From the NCBI RefSeq assembly GCF_025567305.1, contig NZ_JAOQJP010000013.1, positions 1 through 64,000 of the forward strand: a DNA stretch of 64,000 nucleotides, written 5' to 3'. Positions 25,853-38,200 of the stretch are shown piece by piece. The notes below the pieces were generated by a model. It did not search any database, had not been told where the DNA came from, and saw only the letters and a program-made list of their open reading frames with translations. The stretch is from Lentihominibacter butyricus (GTDB lineage: Bacteria > Bacillota > Clostridia > Peptostreptococcales > Anaerovoracaceae). Position numbers and translations under genes: made by a program. Numbering within the stretch: position 1 is the stretch's first letter; each line of letters begins with the position of its first letter.

Positions 25853-27418
25853 ATGAGAGACATCAGATCGATATATGAATTCAGAGCAGGGTGTACGGCG
25901 GTGAGAATGCTGAAAGCGGCAGGGCATAAGGCGTATTTTGTCGGCGGATGTGTACGGGACGAGATGACGAGGCGGATGAGCAGACCGTCTGCGGAAGATA
26001 TTTTCGGCTCCTGCCGGTATGCGCGTGCGTTGACAGATGAGCCGCATCTGCGCGGAAGCAGTAACATGATAGATATCGACATAACCACGAGCGCTACGCC
26101 CGAAGAGATGATGCGCATTTTCCATGGCATGAAGATAATCAAGACAGGTATAAAACACGGAACGATCACTCTGATCGCTGAGGCAGACGGTGGTGATGCG
26201 CCGCAGAACGAGAGCGGAGCGGATCAGAGAACCGGCGGGCAGGCTGGATCGGAGATCCTGGCAGAGTGCGGAGAGTCGGATAAAAGTGTGCGTATGGTGC
26301 CGCTGGAAATAACGACGTACAGGACAGAATCGGGATATTCTGACTGCAGGCACCCGGACAGCGTGGGATTCACGAGATCGCTCGAGGAGGACCTGAAACG
26401 CAGGGATTTTACGGTGAATGCGCTGGCGATGGATGAAAACGGCAGCATCACGGATATCCTCGGGGCGTCGGAAGACCTTAGGAATCGCGTGCTGCGTGCG
26501 GTGGGAGATCCTGACGAGCGGTTCAGAGAAGACGCGCTAAGGATAATGCGCGCGATGAGGTTTGCGTCTGTGCTGGGATTCAGGATCGAGGAGAAGACCG
26601 AGGCGGCGATGTTCAGGAACGGCGGGCTGCTTAAAAAACTGTCGGTGGAGCGGGTCTTTTCGGAGTTCAGGAAACTGGTGACAGGAAAGTATGCGCCTAA
26701 TGTGGTGCGGAGATACATAGACGTGCTAGGCGAAGTGTTCCCCGAGCTTTACGCGATGAAAGGCTTCGATCAGCGCAACAAGTACCACAAATACGATGTG
26801 CTGGAGCATTGCATACATGCTATGGAGGCAGTGAAGACGACTCCTGAAAACCGCGAATATATGAAGACTGCGGCGCTTTTCCACGATATAGGAAAGCCGC
26901 TCACTTATTCGCCGGATGATACGGGCCGGGGCCATTTCTTCGGGCATGCGGCGAAGGGCGCGGAGGTCACTGCGGAGATAATGAAGCGGTTCAGGGTCGA
27001 CAAGGCGTTTGCGGACAGGGTGGTGCTGCTGGTGAAGTATCACGACATGCTGTTCGAAAGCGACGAGCGGCTGCTGAAAAAATGGATGAGAAAATTCACG
27101 CCGGAGGTGCTGTTCGAGATACTTGCGATCAAGTTTGCGGACAATCTGGCGACGGGCAACATGACAGAAGCGCTCAAAGTGAAATTCAGCGAGATAGAAA
27201 TGATGATGCGTGGAATACTAGAGCAGGAGCAGTGTTTTTCGCTAAAGGCTCTGGCGGTCGGCGGCAGCGATCTGCTGGCTGCGGGGATGGAGCCGGGACC
27301 TGCGGTCGGAGCGATGCTGGAGGTGCTGCTGGAAAAGGTCACGGACGGTGAGCTGGAAAACTCGAAGGACGTGCTGATGACTGAAGCGGAGCGCATCATG
27401 AGTGCGAATCACGGATGA
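25853..27418 (+). CDS. cca: CCA-adding-type tRNA nucleotidyltransferase with HD domain
   Basis: A 521-residue class II nucleotidyltransferase. The Pol-beta head shows AYFVGGCVRDEMTRR, the metal Asp pair IDIDITTSAT and EEDLKRRDFTVNALAMD. The neck includes DPDERFREDALRIMRAMRFAS. A C-terminal HD domain (ALFHDIGKP) may hydrolyse phosphoesters. It would add or repair the CCA end of tRNAs. ATG 25853 follows GGAGG at 8 bases; the 25736 start lies upstream of the promoter. Residues about 111-145 (26182-26286) are a low-complexity insert (DGGDAPQNESGADQRTGGQA) within the head domain. Coupled to the aminopeptidase gene that follows. Confidence 0.9.
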   Translation: MRDIRSIYEFRAGCTAVRMLKAAGHKAYFVGGCVRDEMTRRMSRPSAEDIFGSCRYARALTDEPHLRGSSNMIDIDITTSATPEEMMRIFHGMKIIKTGIKHGTITLIAEADGGDAPQNESGADQRTGGQAGSEILAECGESDKSVRMVPLEITTYRTESGYSDCRHPDSVGFTRSLEEDLKRRDFTVNALAMDENGSITDILGASEDLRNRVLRAVGDPDERFREDALRIMRAMRFASVLGFRIEEKTEAAMFRNGGLLKKLSVERVFSEFRKLVTGKYAPNVVRRYIDVLGEVFPELYAMKGFDQRNKYHKYDVLEHCIHAMEAVKTTPENREYMKTAALFHDIGKPLTYSPDDTGRGHFFGHAAKGAEVTAEIMKRFRVDKAFADRVVLLVKYHDMLFESDERLLKKWMRKFTPEVLFEILAIKFADNLATGNMTEALKVKFSEIEMMMRGILEQEQCFSLKALAVGGSDLLAAGMEPGPAVGAMLEVLLEKVTDGELENSKDVLMTEAERIMSANHG

Positions 27419-27435
27419 AAAGAGGTAATACGAAA

Positions 27436-28875
27436 ATGGATCATATAAGGATATCGGAAGAACTGCTGGACTTTGCAGGAAAGAGCCCGAGTGCTTTCCA
27501 TGCGGTCGCGAACATAGCGGGGTATCTTGAGACGAGGGGCTTCAGATATCTGCCGGAGACGGAGAAGTGGGATGTTGCAAAGGGCGGCAGCTATTATACG
27601 ACGCGGAACGGATCGAGCATCGTCGCGTTCAGGATCGGGCAGGATGTCAGTGGCAGTGCCCGTGATGGCGGTGACGGTGCCGGCAGTGGCGGCGGATTCA
27701 GGATCTGCGCGTCACACAGCGATTCGCCGACGTACAAGATAAAAAATGTGCCAGAGCTTGAGGGGCCGGGTGAATATCTGCGCCTGAATGTCGAGGCATA
27801 CGGCGGGATGATAGACAGCACGTGGCTGGACAGGCCGCTGAGCGTTGCGGGGCGTGTGCTCGTGAGGGAAAAGGCAGACGGTACGGAGCGTTGGGATCAC
27901 AGCGCAGCGACGGGCGGCACTGCAGAACAGTGCGGACGAAGCAGCAGTGCCGGAAATTCCGGCAGCGTGATAAGGTCCAGACTGCTTGATATAGACCGCG
28001 ACATACTGCTGATCCCGAATGTGGCGATCCATATGAACCGCGATATAAACAGTGGATACAAGTTCAACAGACAGGTAGATCTGTGCCCTCTCTTTTCGGC
28101 AGGTGCGCTGAAAAAGGGTGCTTTCGACAGGATGATCGCTGATGAGCTGGGAGTGGAGCCGGAGAACATACTCGGAAAGGATCTGTTCCTAGTGAACCGT
28201 CAGAAGCCTGTGCTGTGGGGCGTTGAGAAGGAATTCATCTCTGCGCCGGGACTCGATGATCTGCAGTGCGCATTCGCATCGCTCAAAGCGTTCGCAGAGA
28301 GCAGCTGCGAAAGATCGGTAAACGTGTACTGCTGCTTCGACAATGAAGAAGTGGGTTCGAACACGAAGCAGGGCGCGATGTCTACGTTTCTCTACGACAC
28401 GCTGCAGCGGATAAATTCAGGGCTCGGCAGGTCAGAAGAAGACTACCGCATGGCAGTGGCGAGATCATTCATGGTCAGCTGCGACAATGCCCATGCCGTC
28501 CACCCGAACCATCCGGAAAAGACGGATGCGGAGAACCGCGTTTTCCTCAATAAAGGCGTAGTGATAAAGGAGAGCGCCAACCAGAAGTATACGACGGACG
28601 CGTTCAGCCGTGCGGTCTTCGGCGAGATATGCCGTGAAGCGGGAGTGCCCGTGCAGCACTTTGCAAACCGCAGCGACAGCGCAGGCGGATCGACGCTCGG
28701 CAACCTTTCCAATATACAGGTTAGCATGCATGCGGTCGATATCGGGCTGCCGCAGCTCGCGATGCACTCGAGCTACGAGACGGCAGGCAGCATGGACACG
28801 AAATACGCAGTCGATGCGCTCATGAGATTTTACAGTACGGATATAAAGATAACAGACGGCGGCGCGGTCATTTAG
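27436..28875 (+). CDS. M18-family aminopeptidase
   Basis: A 479-residue zinc aminopeptidase of the M18 (aspartyl aminopeptidase-like) family. Metal and catalytic segments: ICASHSDSPTYKIK (His, Asp), CCFDNEEVGSNTKQGA (Glu pair), FMVSCDNAHAVHPN (Asp, His) and a C-terminal MHSSYETAG (His). It trims N-terminal residues from peptides in the cytoplasm. ATG 27436 follows AGAGGT; an alternative ATG at 27415 would overlap the upstream stop by 4 bases. Two low-complexity inserts (27644-27703, GSARDGGDGAGSGGG; 27877-27972, TGGTAEQCGRSSSAGNSG) lengthen it beyond the usual 430-460 residues. Confidence 0.92.
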   Translation: MDHIRISEELLDFAGKSPSAFHAVANIAGYLETRGFRYLPETEKWDVAKGGSYYTTRNGSSIVAFRIGQDVSGSARDGGDGAGSGGGFRICASHSDSPTYKIKNVPELEGPGEYLRLNVEAYGGMIDSTWLDRPLSVAGRVLVREKADGTERWDHSAATGGTAEQCGRSSSAGNSGSVIRSRLLDIDRDILLIPNVAIHMNRDINSGYKFNRQVDLCPLFSAGALKKGAFDRMIADELGVEPENILGKDLFLVNRQKPVLWGVEKEFISAPGLDDLQCAFASLKAFAESSCERSVNVYCCFDNEEVGSNTKQGAMSTFLYDTLQRINSGLGRSEEDYRMAVARSFMVSCDNAHAVHPNHPEKTDAENRVFLNKGVVIKESANQKYTTDAFSRAVFGEICREAGVPVQHFANRSDSAGGSTLGNLSNIQVSMHAVDIGLPQLAMHSSYETAGSMDTKYAVDALMRFYSTDIKITDGGAVI

Positions 28876-28909
28876 ACTATGCCGCCGTTGGTGTTTTTGC
28901 AGAAAGAAA

Positions 28910-28968
28910 GTGGCGTCGCGCTAACGATCACAAATCGTTAATGCGACAGCCACCCCATCGTTTTTTTG
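28910..28968 (+). terminator. Terminator-like long hairpin after the aminopeptidase gene
   Basis: GTGGCGTCGC and TAACGAT pair with ATCGTTA and GCGACAGCCAC around a CACAA loop, forming a 44-base imperfect palindrome (28910-28953). A run of seven T follows at 28961. The remainder to 29170 is AT-rich with no gene I can support. Confidence 0.65.
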
Positions 28969-29174
28969 CCCGTCGGACGTGCCGGGAATGTGCTTGTATA
29001 AAGCTGCCAGCCGCGATCGTTGAGAGGTTTTTTGAAAGCCTTTTTTGTACCCATATCTCATAAATTGAGTTGTCGATAAAAGAAACAAAAATATTTTTTT
29101 ATCAAAAGTGAATCCCCCCGTAATGAAAAGCATTAAAAAATTATCAAAAAATAGCGAAAATTTTAAAAAATAAA

Positions 29175-29202
29175 TTGCATTAAAAAAATACTGTGCTATA
29201 AT
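29175..29202 (+). promoter_or_regulatory. Promoter of the RHS toxin gene
   Basis: TTGCAT (29175-29180) and TATAAT (29197-29202), 16 bases apart. The -10 context TGCTATAATCAC is identical to that in the two downstream promoter cassettes near 39944 and 40849. Confidence 0.75.
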
Positions 29203-29288
29203 CACAAAACATTTTAGTACGTGTTTTAGTGAAGGGAAAAATTCTGACACAGTCACTGATATGGCATGTCAGAAGAAAGGAAGAAGGT

Positions 29289-32200
29289 ATGGATACTAAG
29301 CTGAGACATAAAGTCATAGCATGGGTATTAATGTTTTGTCTTACGATAACATTGATACCTAATGTAGGATACGCAGCGAAGACTGAAAAGAAACCAGCGG
29401 GATCTGAAAAGGCCAGTGCAGAAAAGATTTCGCCGGATGAAGTCAGTGAAAAAAATGTTATTGAGAAGAAGGAATCAGTAACGACATACGATCTCGGGCA
29501 GGGAGAAACGATGAGTGTTTTTCATGGTGGAGATGTGCGTTATAAAGATGATTCCGGGAAACTGGTCGATTATGACCCATCCCTTGTTGCAATAGCGAAT
29601 GGGGAAAAGACGGAACAAAATGAGTCACTTGAAGATTATGCCTACAAAAACAGGCAGGGCGACAAGAAACAGTACATGCCGCAGCTCCTTTCTGAGGAGA
29701 CGCCTATACTCCTGGAAAAGGAGTCATACAGGATAGAAATAACTCCAAGCAGTAAGACTCTGAAAAATACAGGTATAAAACAGTCAGAAGTAAAGCTTGA
29801 AAAAGAAAAAGTGCCGACGATCTATGAGGATGAAGAGAAGCTGCCGGTAAATGCGGTATATGGAGATGAGCGCAAACCTGCTGTATTCAAATATACTTCA
29901 GGCGACAACGGAATAAAAGAAACGATCATACTCAATGAGAAGCCGGAAAGCAATGTTTTTGAGTATGTGTTGAAGACAGGAAGTCTCAAGGCGAAAAAGA
30001 ATTCGACCAGTGAGGGAATAACCATATATGATGATTCGACTGATGAAATAATCGCAGCGATAGCTCAGCCGTGGATGAACGATGCAGGCGCAGATGCTTA
30101 CAGTGAGGATATCACATACGATCTTTCTGAAGGCGAAGAGGATGGTTCATATATCCTGAAGATGACCGTTGACAGTGATTATTTGAATGACAGTGAGCGA
30201 AAATATCCGGTAACGATAGATCCTACAACTACATGGACAGGATCCAGTCAGATGCGGGATGTATACGTCATAAGCGGAAGCTATGCAGGGACAAATTTTT
30301 ATGACAGTGGAACTGTCGTGATGCCTGCCGGTTCGAACAGCACCGGTATTCATGAGACGTATATCCAGTTTGTAAATCTGCAGAGTCAGATTTCGGGCAA
30401 AAATATTTCATCTGCAGTTTTGAGTGCATATGAAGTGAGTGGCGGAGAAAACGGGCAGACAGTCGGTGCTTTTAGAGTCACGGGAAGCTGGAGTCCGTCA
30501 TCACTTACGTACAATAATCGACCGTCATGTGAAAGCAGTGCGATGTCATCGATCAGGACACAGCCTGCTGCGGTAGCGCATGCGCTTGATATACTGCCTT
30601 ATGTAAAGAGCGTTGCTAATGGTACGGCATCGGATAACGGAGTGGCATTGAAGAACATAACAGCTTCTCCGGGATATGCGGTGTTTTTTGGAAGCCGTTC
30701 ATCATATGCCGTGTACAGACCGAAACTTACAGTGACATATTCAGAGGAGCCGCCTGCAGCAACAGGCGCACAGGTATCGCCTGCATATGTGAAAAACAGT
30801 ACAGATGCAAAACTGACATTTTCGGGACTGTCATCAGCAGGCATAGCGAGAGCAGAGTATAAGCTGACTGCATATGATGAAGCATCACAGTCAGAGGGAA
30901 GTGTTATACGGGATTTCAGCGAGGATACCGCGATAACCTCAGGCAGCAGCCTGCCTGTGCTGGAAGCAGGATGCTATAAAGTTTATGTAAGAGGCGTGAG
31001 CAGCAGTGGTGCAGCGGGAGAGGCTGTATCTGCAGGGATACTTCATGTCGACAATACTGCACCGGAGATAGGATCTGCAGCGCTTAAAAACAGTTCGGGA
31101 GAAGATATAAAGGGGAAATGGACACAGGAAAACAATCCTGTCATAGAATTTTCAGGCGTAACTGATGAGCATATCGATGCATCAGCTGTTTCATATGCAG
31201 TAAAGGCAAAAGGGACACCTGTGTCTGACAGTGATTTCAAAGCTCCGGCGGAACTTTCGATAAATGAAGCAAAACCATATAGTGGTTCTTTCAGATTCGT
31301 TGAGTCAGACAGGTCTTTGACGTCCGGATCATACACGATACATGTCAAAGCGTCTGATAAAGCGGGAAACGAAAAAGTCAGGAGACTTTCATATCAGAAA
31401 GATGTAGATGATCCGTTAGGAAGCCTGATACTCACAGATCTGGTTACGGGAAATGAGGTCACACAGATCTATAAGCCGGTAAATATTGAAGTTGGAGTCA
31501 GCGGAACAGGAAGTCCGATAAAGGAAAGTACACTGAAGCTTTATAAGCTGACGACCAACCAGGCAGGAACAGTAACGGGTGTGGATTCTTCATCAGTAAA
31601 AACACTGACAAAGAACATCACGATAAGTGAAAATATAGTGATGGACACACTTGATGTGTGCGACAGCTACGGCAAGTACCGACTGGTGCTGTATCTTAAA
31701 GATTCAGTAGGCAGGACGAAAGAAATCACAAAAGATTTTGAGGTGACATATACACTGCCCGTGCCTGATAAAGTACAGATAGAACACTCAAAAGGTGGTA
31801 CAGCTACTATGGTATGGGGCTTTTCGTACACGCCTCAGCAAAAGATAAAGCTTGGAAGCATAGAAGGCATGTTCCCAGATGACGAGGACTTTAAAACACT
31901 CGTACCCGCAGGGGAAAACGGAACTCTGCCGTTTGACGGAAGTGCAACGATAAATGTTCCTAATGAAGAAGGCGAATGGGAAGTAGTTATAAGGGGCAAA
32001 TCGAAAAACGGTCATCCGGGAGAAGAAATGATCGTGCCTTGTGTAGTTGATAAGACTGCTCCTGAAGTAAAAGATATAACCTTCAATCAGTGTTATCTTC
32101 AGGGAACAGTAAAAGATGACAATCTCAAGGAGTGGACAGTATATGCGAAAGAAAAGGATGCTTCGGCGTACAACGAAGAGCCTGTTGCTAAAGGCAGCAG

Positions 32201-35200
32201 TTCAGTGTACAACTATCTGATCGCATATATAGATATAAACAAAGCTCCGTTCGAGGAAAACAAAGAATATACACTCAAGATCGTAGCGACAGACAAGGCA
32301 GGAAACAAGACTGAGAAGACTACAGATATGAAGGTGCCGTCAGATAATACGAAACCGAAGATAATCGAAGCAGGTCTTGAGATAGATAAGGGCGAATCTA
32401 ATCTGCCTTACAAAGGATCATTCATAGTGGGATCGGACAAGGAACGACTCAGTGTTGTCGGAGATGTACCCGGAGTCGTATGGTACATAGCGAACAGAGA
32501 ATCTTCGCCTGCTCTCAAAGATGAAAACGGCAATGCACTTTATGATGCACTCGGATGGTGGGATGTTCTGGCGCTCAAGAAAGAGTCGGACGGAAGCCGC
32601 AAATACAGCGTGCCTGTTATGGAAAACGGGTATAAAAATTCGATATCTTTTTCGGGAAGTGAAATATCGGGCAATACCGGAACAAAAAATTTCTCTAGCC
32701 ATGATTCAGTGCTGAGCTTTCGCATAAAAGCGCAGTCTGATGCGGCCGTTTATCAGATAAAGGCAAATGCCGTACAGGAAGGGCAGTATGTAACTATACA
32801 GCCTGATACGACATACTATGTAACGGATTTAACAGGCAGCAGCGCATTTGCATACAATTTTGACATCAAAGTCACGGCAGCAGAAGGGCAAAGCATCAGT
32901 GACATACCGGTGATCTTCTATGGAGATACTTCTTTTAATGAATCGTTTATCTATTCGAATGTAGAAGATTTTGCTCCGAAGCGATTGAGCGTCGAGGACA
33001 AGCTCAATTATAAGACATATCTTAAATGGGATATACCTGACGATCTGCCGGACAATATATCTTATGAAGTCTACCGAAGCACGAATGAGGACTTCATACC
33101 TGATGAAAGCACCAGAGTGGCATCTGATATAAAGGCAGGATACTATACGGAGATCAATGCATGGCATGGAAAAGATCTCTACTATAAGGTGTGTGCAGTA
33201 AAGAAATACAGCATCAATACAGGAGTGAACCGTGAAGACAGAAGCTCATTCACGGAAACCATGGCAGGGAGAGCTGCAGACCCGAATGAATCGGTCAAGA
33301 GACTGGGTATAAAGGATTTCTGGGAGTTTACTGAATTCAATACACCTAATGGCAATGGATATATCGAAAAGAGCAGCGGCAATTTCGTTTATCAGCAGAG
33401 TGACGCTCAGATCCCTAATGAAGGCTTTGATATAAAGCTGATGAGGACATACAACAGCCAGAGCAGCAGTAGAGGGACTTTCGGATCCGGATGGAGTCAT
33501 GATTACGATATGGAGCTGATAAACGTATCGGAAAACAATACACTTGACTTCACTCATGTAGTATTGAAAGACGGCAACGGAACGATATATCATTTCACGA
33601 GAGGAACCGGTGATGAACATTTCATTTCTTCATTCGGAAGCTACGTGAACCTTACAGCGGAGCAGACTGAACAGAACAAGACAGTTACAGTATCTTCGGG
33701 CGGCAGCAATACGGAAGTGACATTGAGATACCAGTTCATGCTGCACACGAAAGACGGACTTAAATACTATTTCAACAGCGGCGGACAGCTGATCCTCATG
33801 GAGGAAAACAACGGCAATTTCGTTATATTCGAACATGATGCGAAAAAAGGCGTTCTTTCGGCGATGCGAACGAACAATGATATCACTTTGCAGTTCATAT
33901 ATAACGATGGCAAAAATGGAACAGATCCGCTTACTGTAAAAGAAGTGCGCATGCCTGACGGCAGCAGGATCGAGTATGATTATACGAAACCGCTGCTATC
34001 ATCAGAACGGCTTCTTACAAAAGTAACGGAAGTATCCGGCGATGACAGTATCGAGTATGTATATGAGTACGACAAACCTCTTCTGAGCTCTCAGCCTAGA
34101 AACCTTACGTGTATAAAAGAAGCACAGAACAAAAACAAATACGACATTTCATACGATTTCGATACAGATCAGGTGAAGGAGGTAAAATATCCTGACGGTG
34201 AAAAATTCACTTTCGAATATGCAGAAGATAATACATCGACTATAACAAAGAAATATTCAGGCGGTCAGGTGGTGCTTGGCGAGAAAGATTTCTTTGACAG
34301 GGTTTACGGTAAATGCGAAAAAAGTATACGAGGCGCTGAGGATGTCAGCGTGCTGAACGGTACAGATGAGACCGGTCTTGATGTAATGACCAGGACATAT
34401 CAGGACAACCAGCTGATACAGACAACGAATACAGCACAGTATTATGAGATAAACAGCAGCGGATACATAGTCGAGAAAAGCGGCATCAAAGAAAACAAAG
34501 CCAAATATTCAGGAAGCACTCCGGTCACAGAAACGGAAGACGATGGAACTGTAAGCGAATACACATATTACACCGCGGAAGACGGCGCCAACCTTGACGA
34601 GCTGATAAAGACTGTGAAAGAGACGAACAGCGATGGCAAAGTGACTGAATACAAAAAGTATTCATATGACCAGTCCGGCAATGTAACTGAGACTATAAAT
34701 TATGTGGCAGGAACGAAAATAACGAACACATATCATACGGAAGGTGATTTCAAAGGCGAGCTTGCCAGCATGACAGAAAGTCTGATAACCGTGAACGATG
34801 CATATGAGATAACATCTGAATCCGTAAAAAGCACATCCGTCTACACGTATCAGTATAATACTGCAGATGGAGTTACACAGAAGACCGAAAGCTGCACACA
34901 GAGCATACCTAAGCCTGACGGTACTAACGAAACGATAACCACAGGGAAAACTTATGATGTGATGGGCAGACTCATCAAGGAAACTGACAGCAGAGGATAC
35001 CAGACTTCCAGTACGTATGACGGATTCGGCAGACTGACAGCCACTACTTATAAGTACGCAGACAGCAATCAGCTGAAGCAGAGTACGGCTAAAGAGTATG
35101 ACAAAAACGGCATGGTAACTTATGAGAAGCTGGAAGACGGTATAGAAAAATGGTATACCTACGACAGCATGGGTCGGGTTACAAATACAAAGATAAAGAA

Positions 35201-38200
35201 AGGCGATTCAGAAGAAAATATAAATACGACATACAGGTATCAGGATGTCAGCATATATCAGGGAAAAGGAAACGATACGGTAAGCGTGAACAATGCATAC
35301 GTAACGAAGCAGACATATGCGGATGGAACGATAATATCTGAAACATATACTGACCATAAAGGAAATGTCGTAAGAAGTTATCAGGGCGGACTGTATACGG
35401 ATATGACATACAGTCTCCAGGGAGATCTTGTAACGAAATGGATAATGGGTCAGACGCTGTCCGGCACTGACGGACTTTTAGAGATCTATATTTATGATGA
35501 CAAGGGAAATCTCACTGCGACAGTGACGGATCCGGACTATGAACCGGGTACGAATACCACCGGATACAAAGTCAGGGAAGACAGCACAGGCTCAGACGGC
35601 AGTCAGATACAGGGAAGCATAGTAAGCAGGAGCAGCTATGATGCGGACGGCAATGCTACAGAGAAGACGGATCCTCTGGGAAATACCACGCACTATGCTT
35701 ATGATAAATCCGGCAATCTGCTCTCAGTAACGCTTCCGGACAATGTAAAGTATGAATATCAGTATGATGTTTCTGATACGGACCGTACGACAAAGGATGT
35801 CATCATAGAGCCGCGAACTGTCAAGCAGGGCAGTGAAACAGTAACGACAACGGCAAAGAGTATCGTGGTAAAAGACAGCACAGACAAGACGATAAGAGTC
35901 GAAGATCTGGGTGTAAGCGAGACTGACGGAACATCGATCAGCACATCATATGAATACGATGCCCGAGATAATCTGATAAAGGCAACAGATAAAAAGGGCA
36001 ACTACAGGGCATATACATACGATGTACGTGACCGTCTCACCGCTGTAGACTATTACGACAGTGAAAATGGCAGCGCTGTCAAAAGTCTGAGATGTGAGTT
36101 CACTTATGACGATGCGGACAATATGACGTCGATGACAGATAAGAAACATGTAGACGGACAGGATGTCATATACCGCTACACGGCATATGAGTATGATGAT
36201 TTCAACCGGCTCATATCGGTGTCAGAGTGTGATACCGACGCACTGCCTTCAGATGAGATATTACAGAAAAACAGGATCACATATGGATATGATGGAAAAG
36301 ACAGACTCGTATCGATAGATTATCCGGACTGTGCTTTAGGCGTATCCGGACTGAAATTCACGTATAATATACACGGCTGGCTCACGGAAGTGGATGCTGT
36401 CAGCAAGAACGGCTCAGACAGGACACTGAGAGAGTATACATATACTGAAGACGGCAAGGTCGAAACCATCAAGGATTATACAGACTTCCTGAACGGACTT
36501 ACGGGTACGGGCAAATGGCTGAAGCGGACATATACATATGACAAGCTGAACAGACCGACGGGAATCATTTATACTGACAGCATGACCGGCAGCAGCACCG
36601 CTGTAAAACAGTCACACATATATACATATGATAAAAACAGTAATATAACAAGCGAAGATGTCATCGACAGATACGGCACAGCCAACAGCACATATTACGG
36701 TCAGAGACGTGACTATTCATATGATGTGAACGACAGGCTGACAGTAAGCTCGATAAGCAGACGTACAGCAGAAGATGCGATGTCCGCAGCAGAATCGCAC
36801 TATTACAGCTATGATGCTGCAGGAAACAAGACAAGTGACGTGGTACAGCGTCAGCGTTCAGGATCTGTAGAGCTGCTCTCGAATAAATATTATACATATA
36901 ACGAGTTCAACCAGCTTACAGCAGTCGACGGCCTTGATATGGAAACCGGCGGCCTTATCGGCAAAACATATGCCTATGATGCAAACGGCAATCAGATAAG
37001 CGAAACGGATCAGGAGGCAGGAAAGCAGATAGTATATGAATATGACGCGGATAACCGGTTAAGAAAAGCTACAGGCAGGACCGGGGAAACAGTTGATTAT
37101 GTCCAGGAAAATCAGTACAATGGATTTGGACAGCGCGTGCAGAAAAAAGAAGGCAGCGATGTCACTGAATACTTCTACGATGGAAGCACGGTGCTGTATA
37201 CGGAAGATGCTCAGGACAAAGTGACGAGTTTCAACCTGATCGGTGCAGAAGACAACATACTGCAGACTGCAAGAGCAGACCAGGATGACGCAGTAAATTT
37301 CTACACGTATACAAAGGATCTCAGGGAAAGCACGATAAACATCGTAGGAGCGGACGGCACTTCTCAGGTGACATATGACTATGATGATTACGGCGAGACG
37401 AAGACATATGACAAAGACAGTGCATCGCCATTCTACAATGAAGTATGCTACACTGCAGGCATATATGACAAGACTACAGGCCTGTACAATCTGAACGCAA
37501 GATACTACAATCCCGAAAACGGCGTGTTCATGACACAGGACACATATCGGGGCAATCGCTCGAGAACAGCGACGCTTAATCTCTATGCGTACTGCACGGG
37601 TAACCCTGTGAAATACACAGATCCGAGTGGACACTGGATCTGGGGAGTGGTAGGCGCTGCACTTGGAGCATATGACGGCTACAAATACGCGAAGAAAAAG
37701 AAATTAAAAGGATGGAAGAAAGCGGCAGCAATAGTCGGCGGAGCCACGCTGGGTGCTGTGAATCCGTTCAAAGTAGTAAAAGTCGCCAAGACCGGATACA
37801 AGGCATACAAGGCTGCGAAATACACAAAGACTGCAGTCAGCACGGTGAAAAGATCCAAAACCGTCGTCAAAGTGGTATCTAAAGCCAAGCCTGTGATAGT
37901 GGCTAAAAAGACCGTAAGAGTCAAAGCCAAGCCACGGACAACGATCAAGCTGAATACGATAGCCGCAAGTAATGCAAAACAGGCAAAAGTCGCATGCTTC
38001 ACGGCAGGAACTAAGATACATACAGAGAAAGGCTTCAAGAATATAGAAAAAATCAAAGCCGGTGATTATGTATGGTCGGAAAATCCTGAGACAAAAGAAA
38101 AGGCGCTGAAGCAGGTCAAGAAGATCTTCGTAAGAGAAAAGGACAGTATAGTACGGCTTGCTATAAACGGAGAAGTCATAGAGACGACTTCAGAGCATCC

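Noticed and set aside
28921..29256. A 111-codon minus-strand frame before the RHS gene
   Set aside because: It overlaps the terminator hairpin and the RHS promoter and consists of AT-rich Phe/Lys runs without a start signal.
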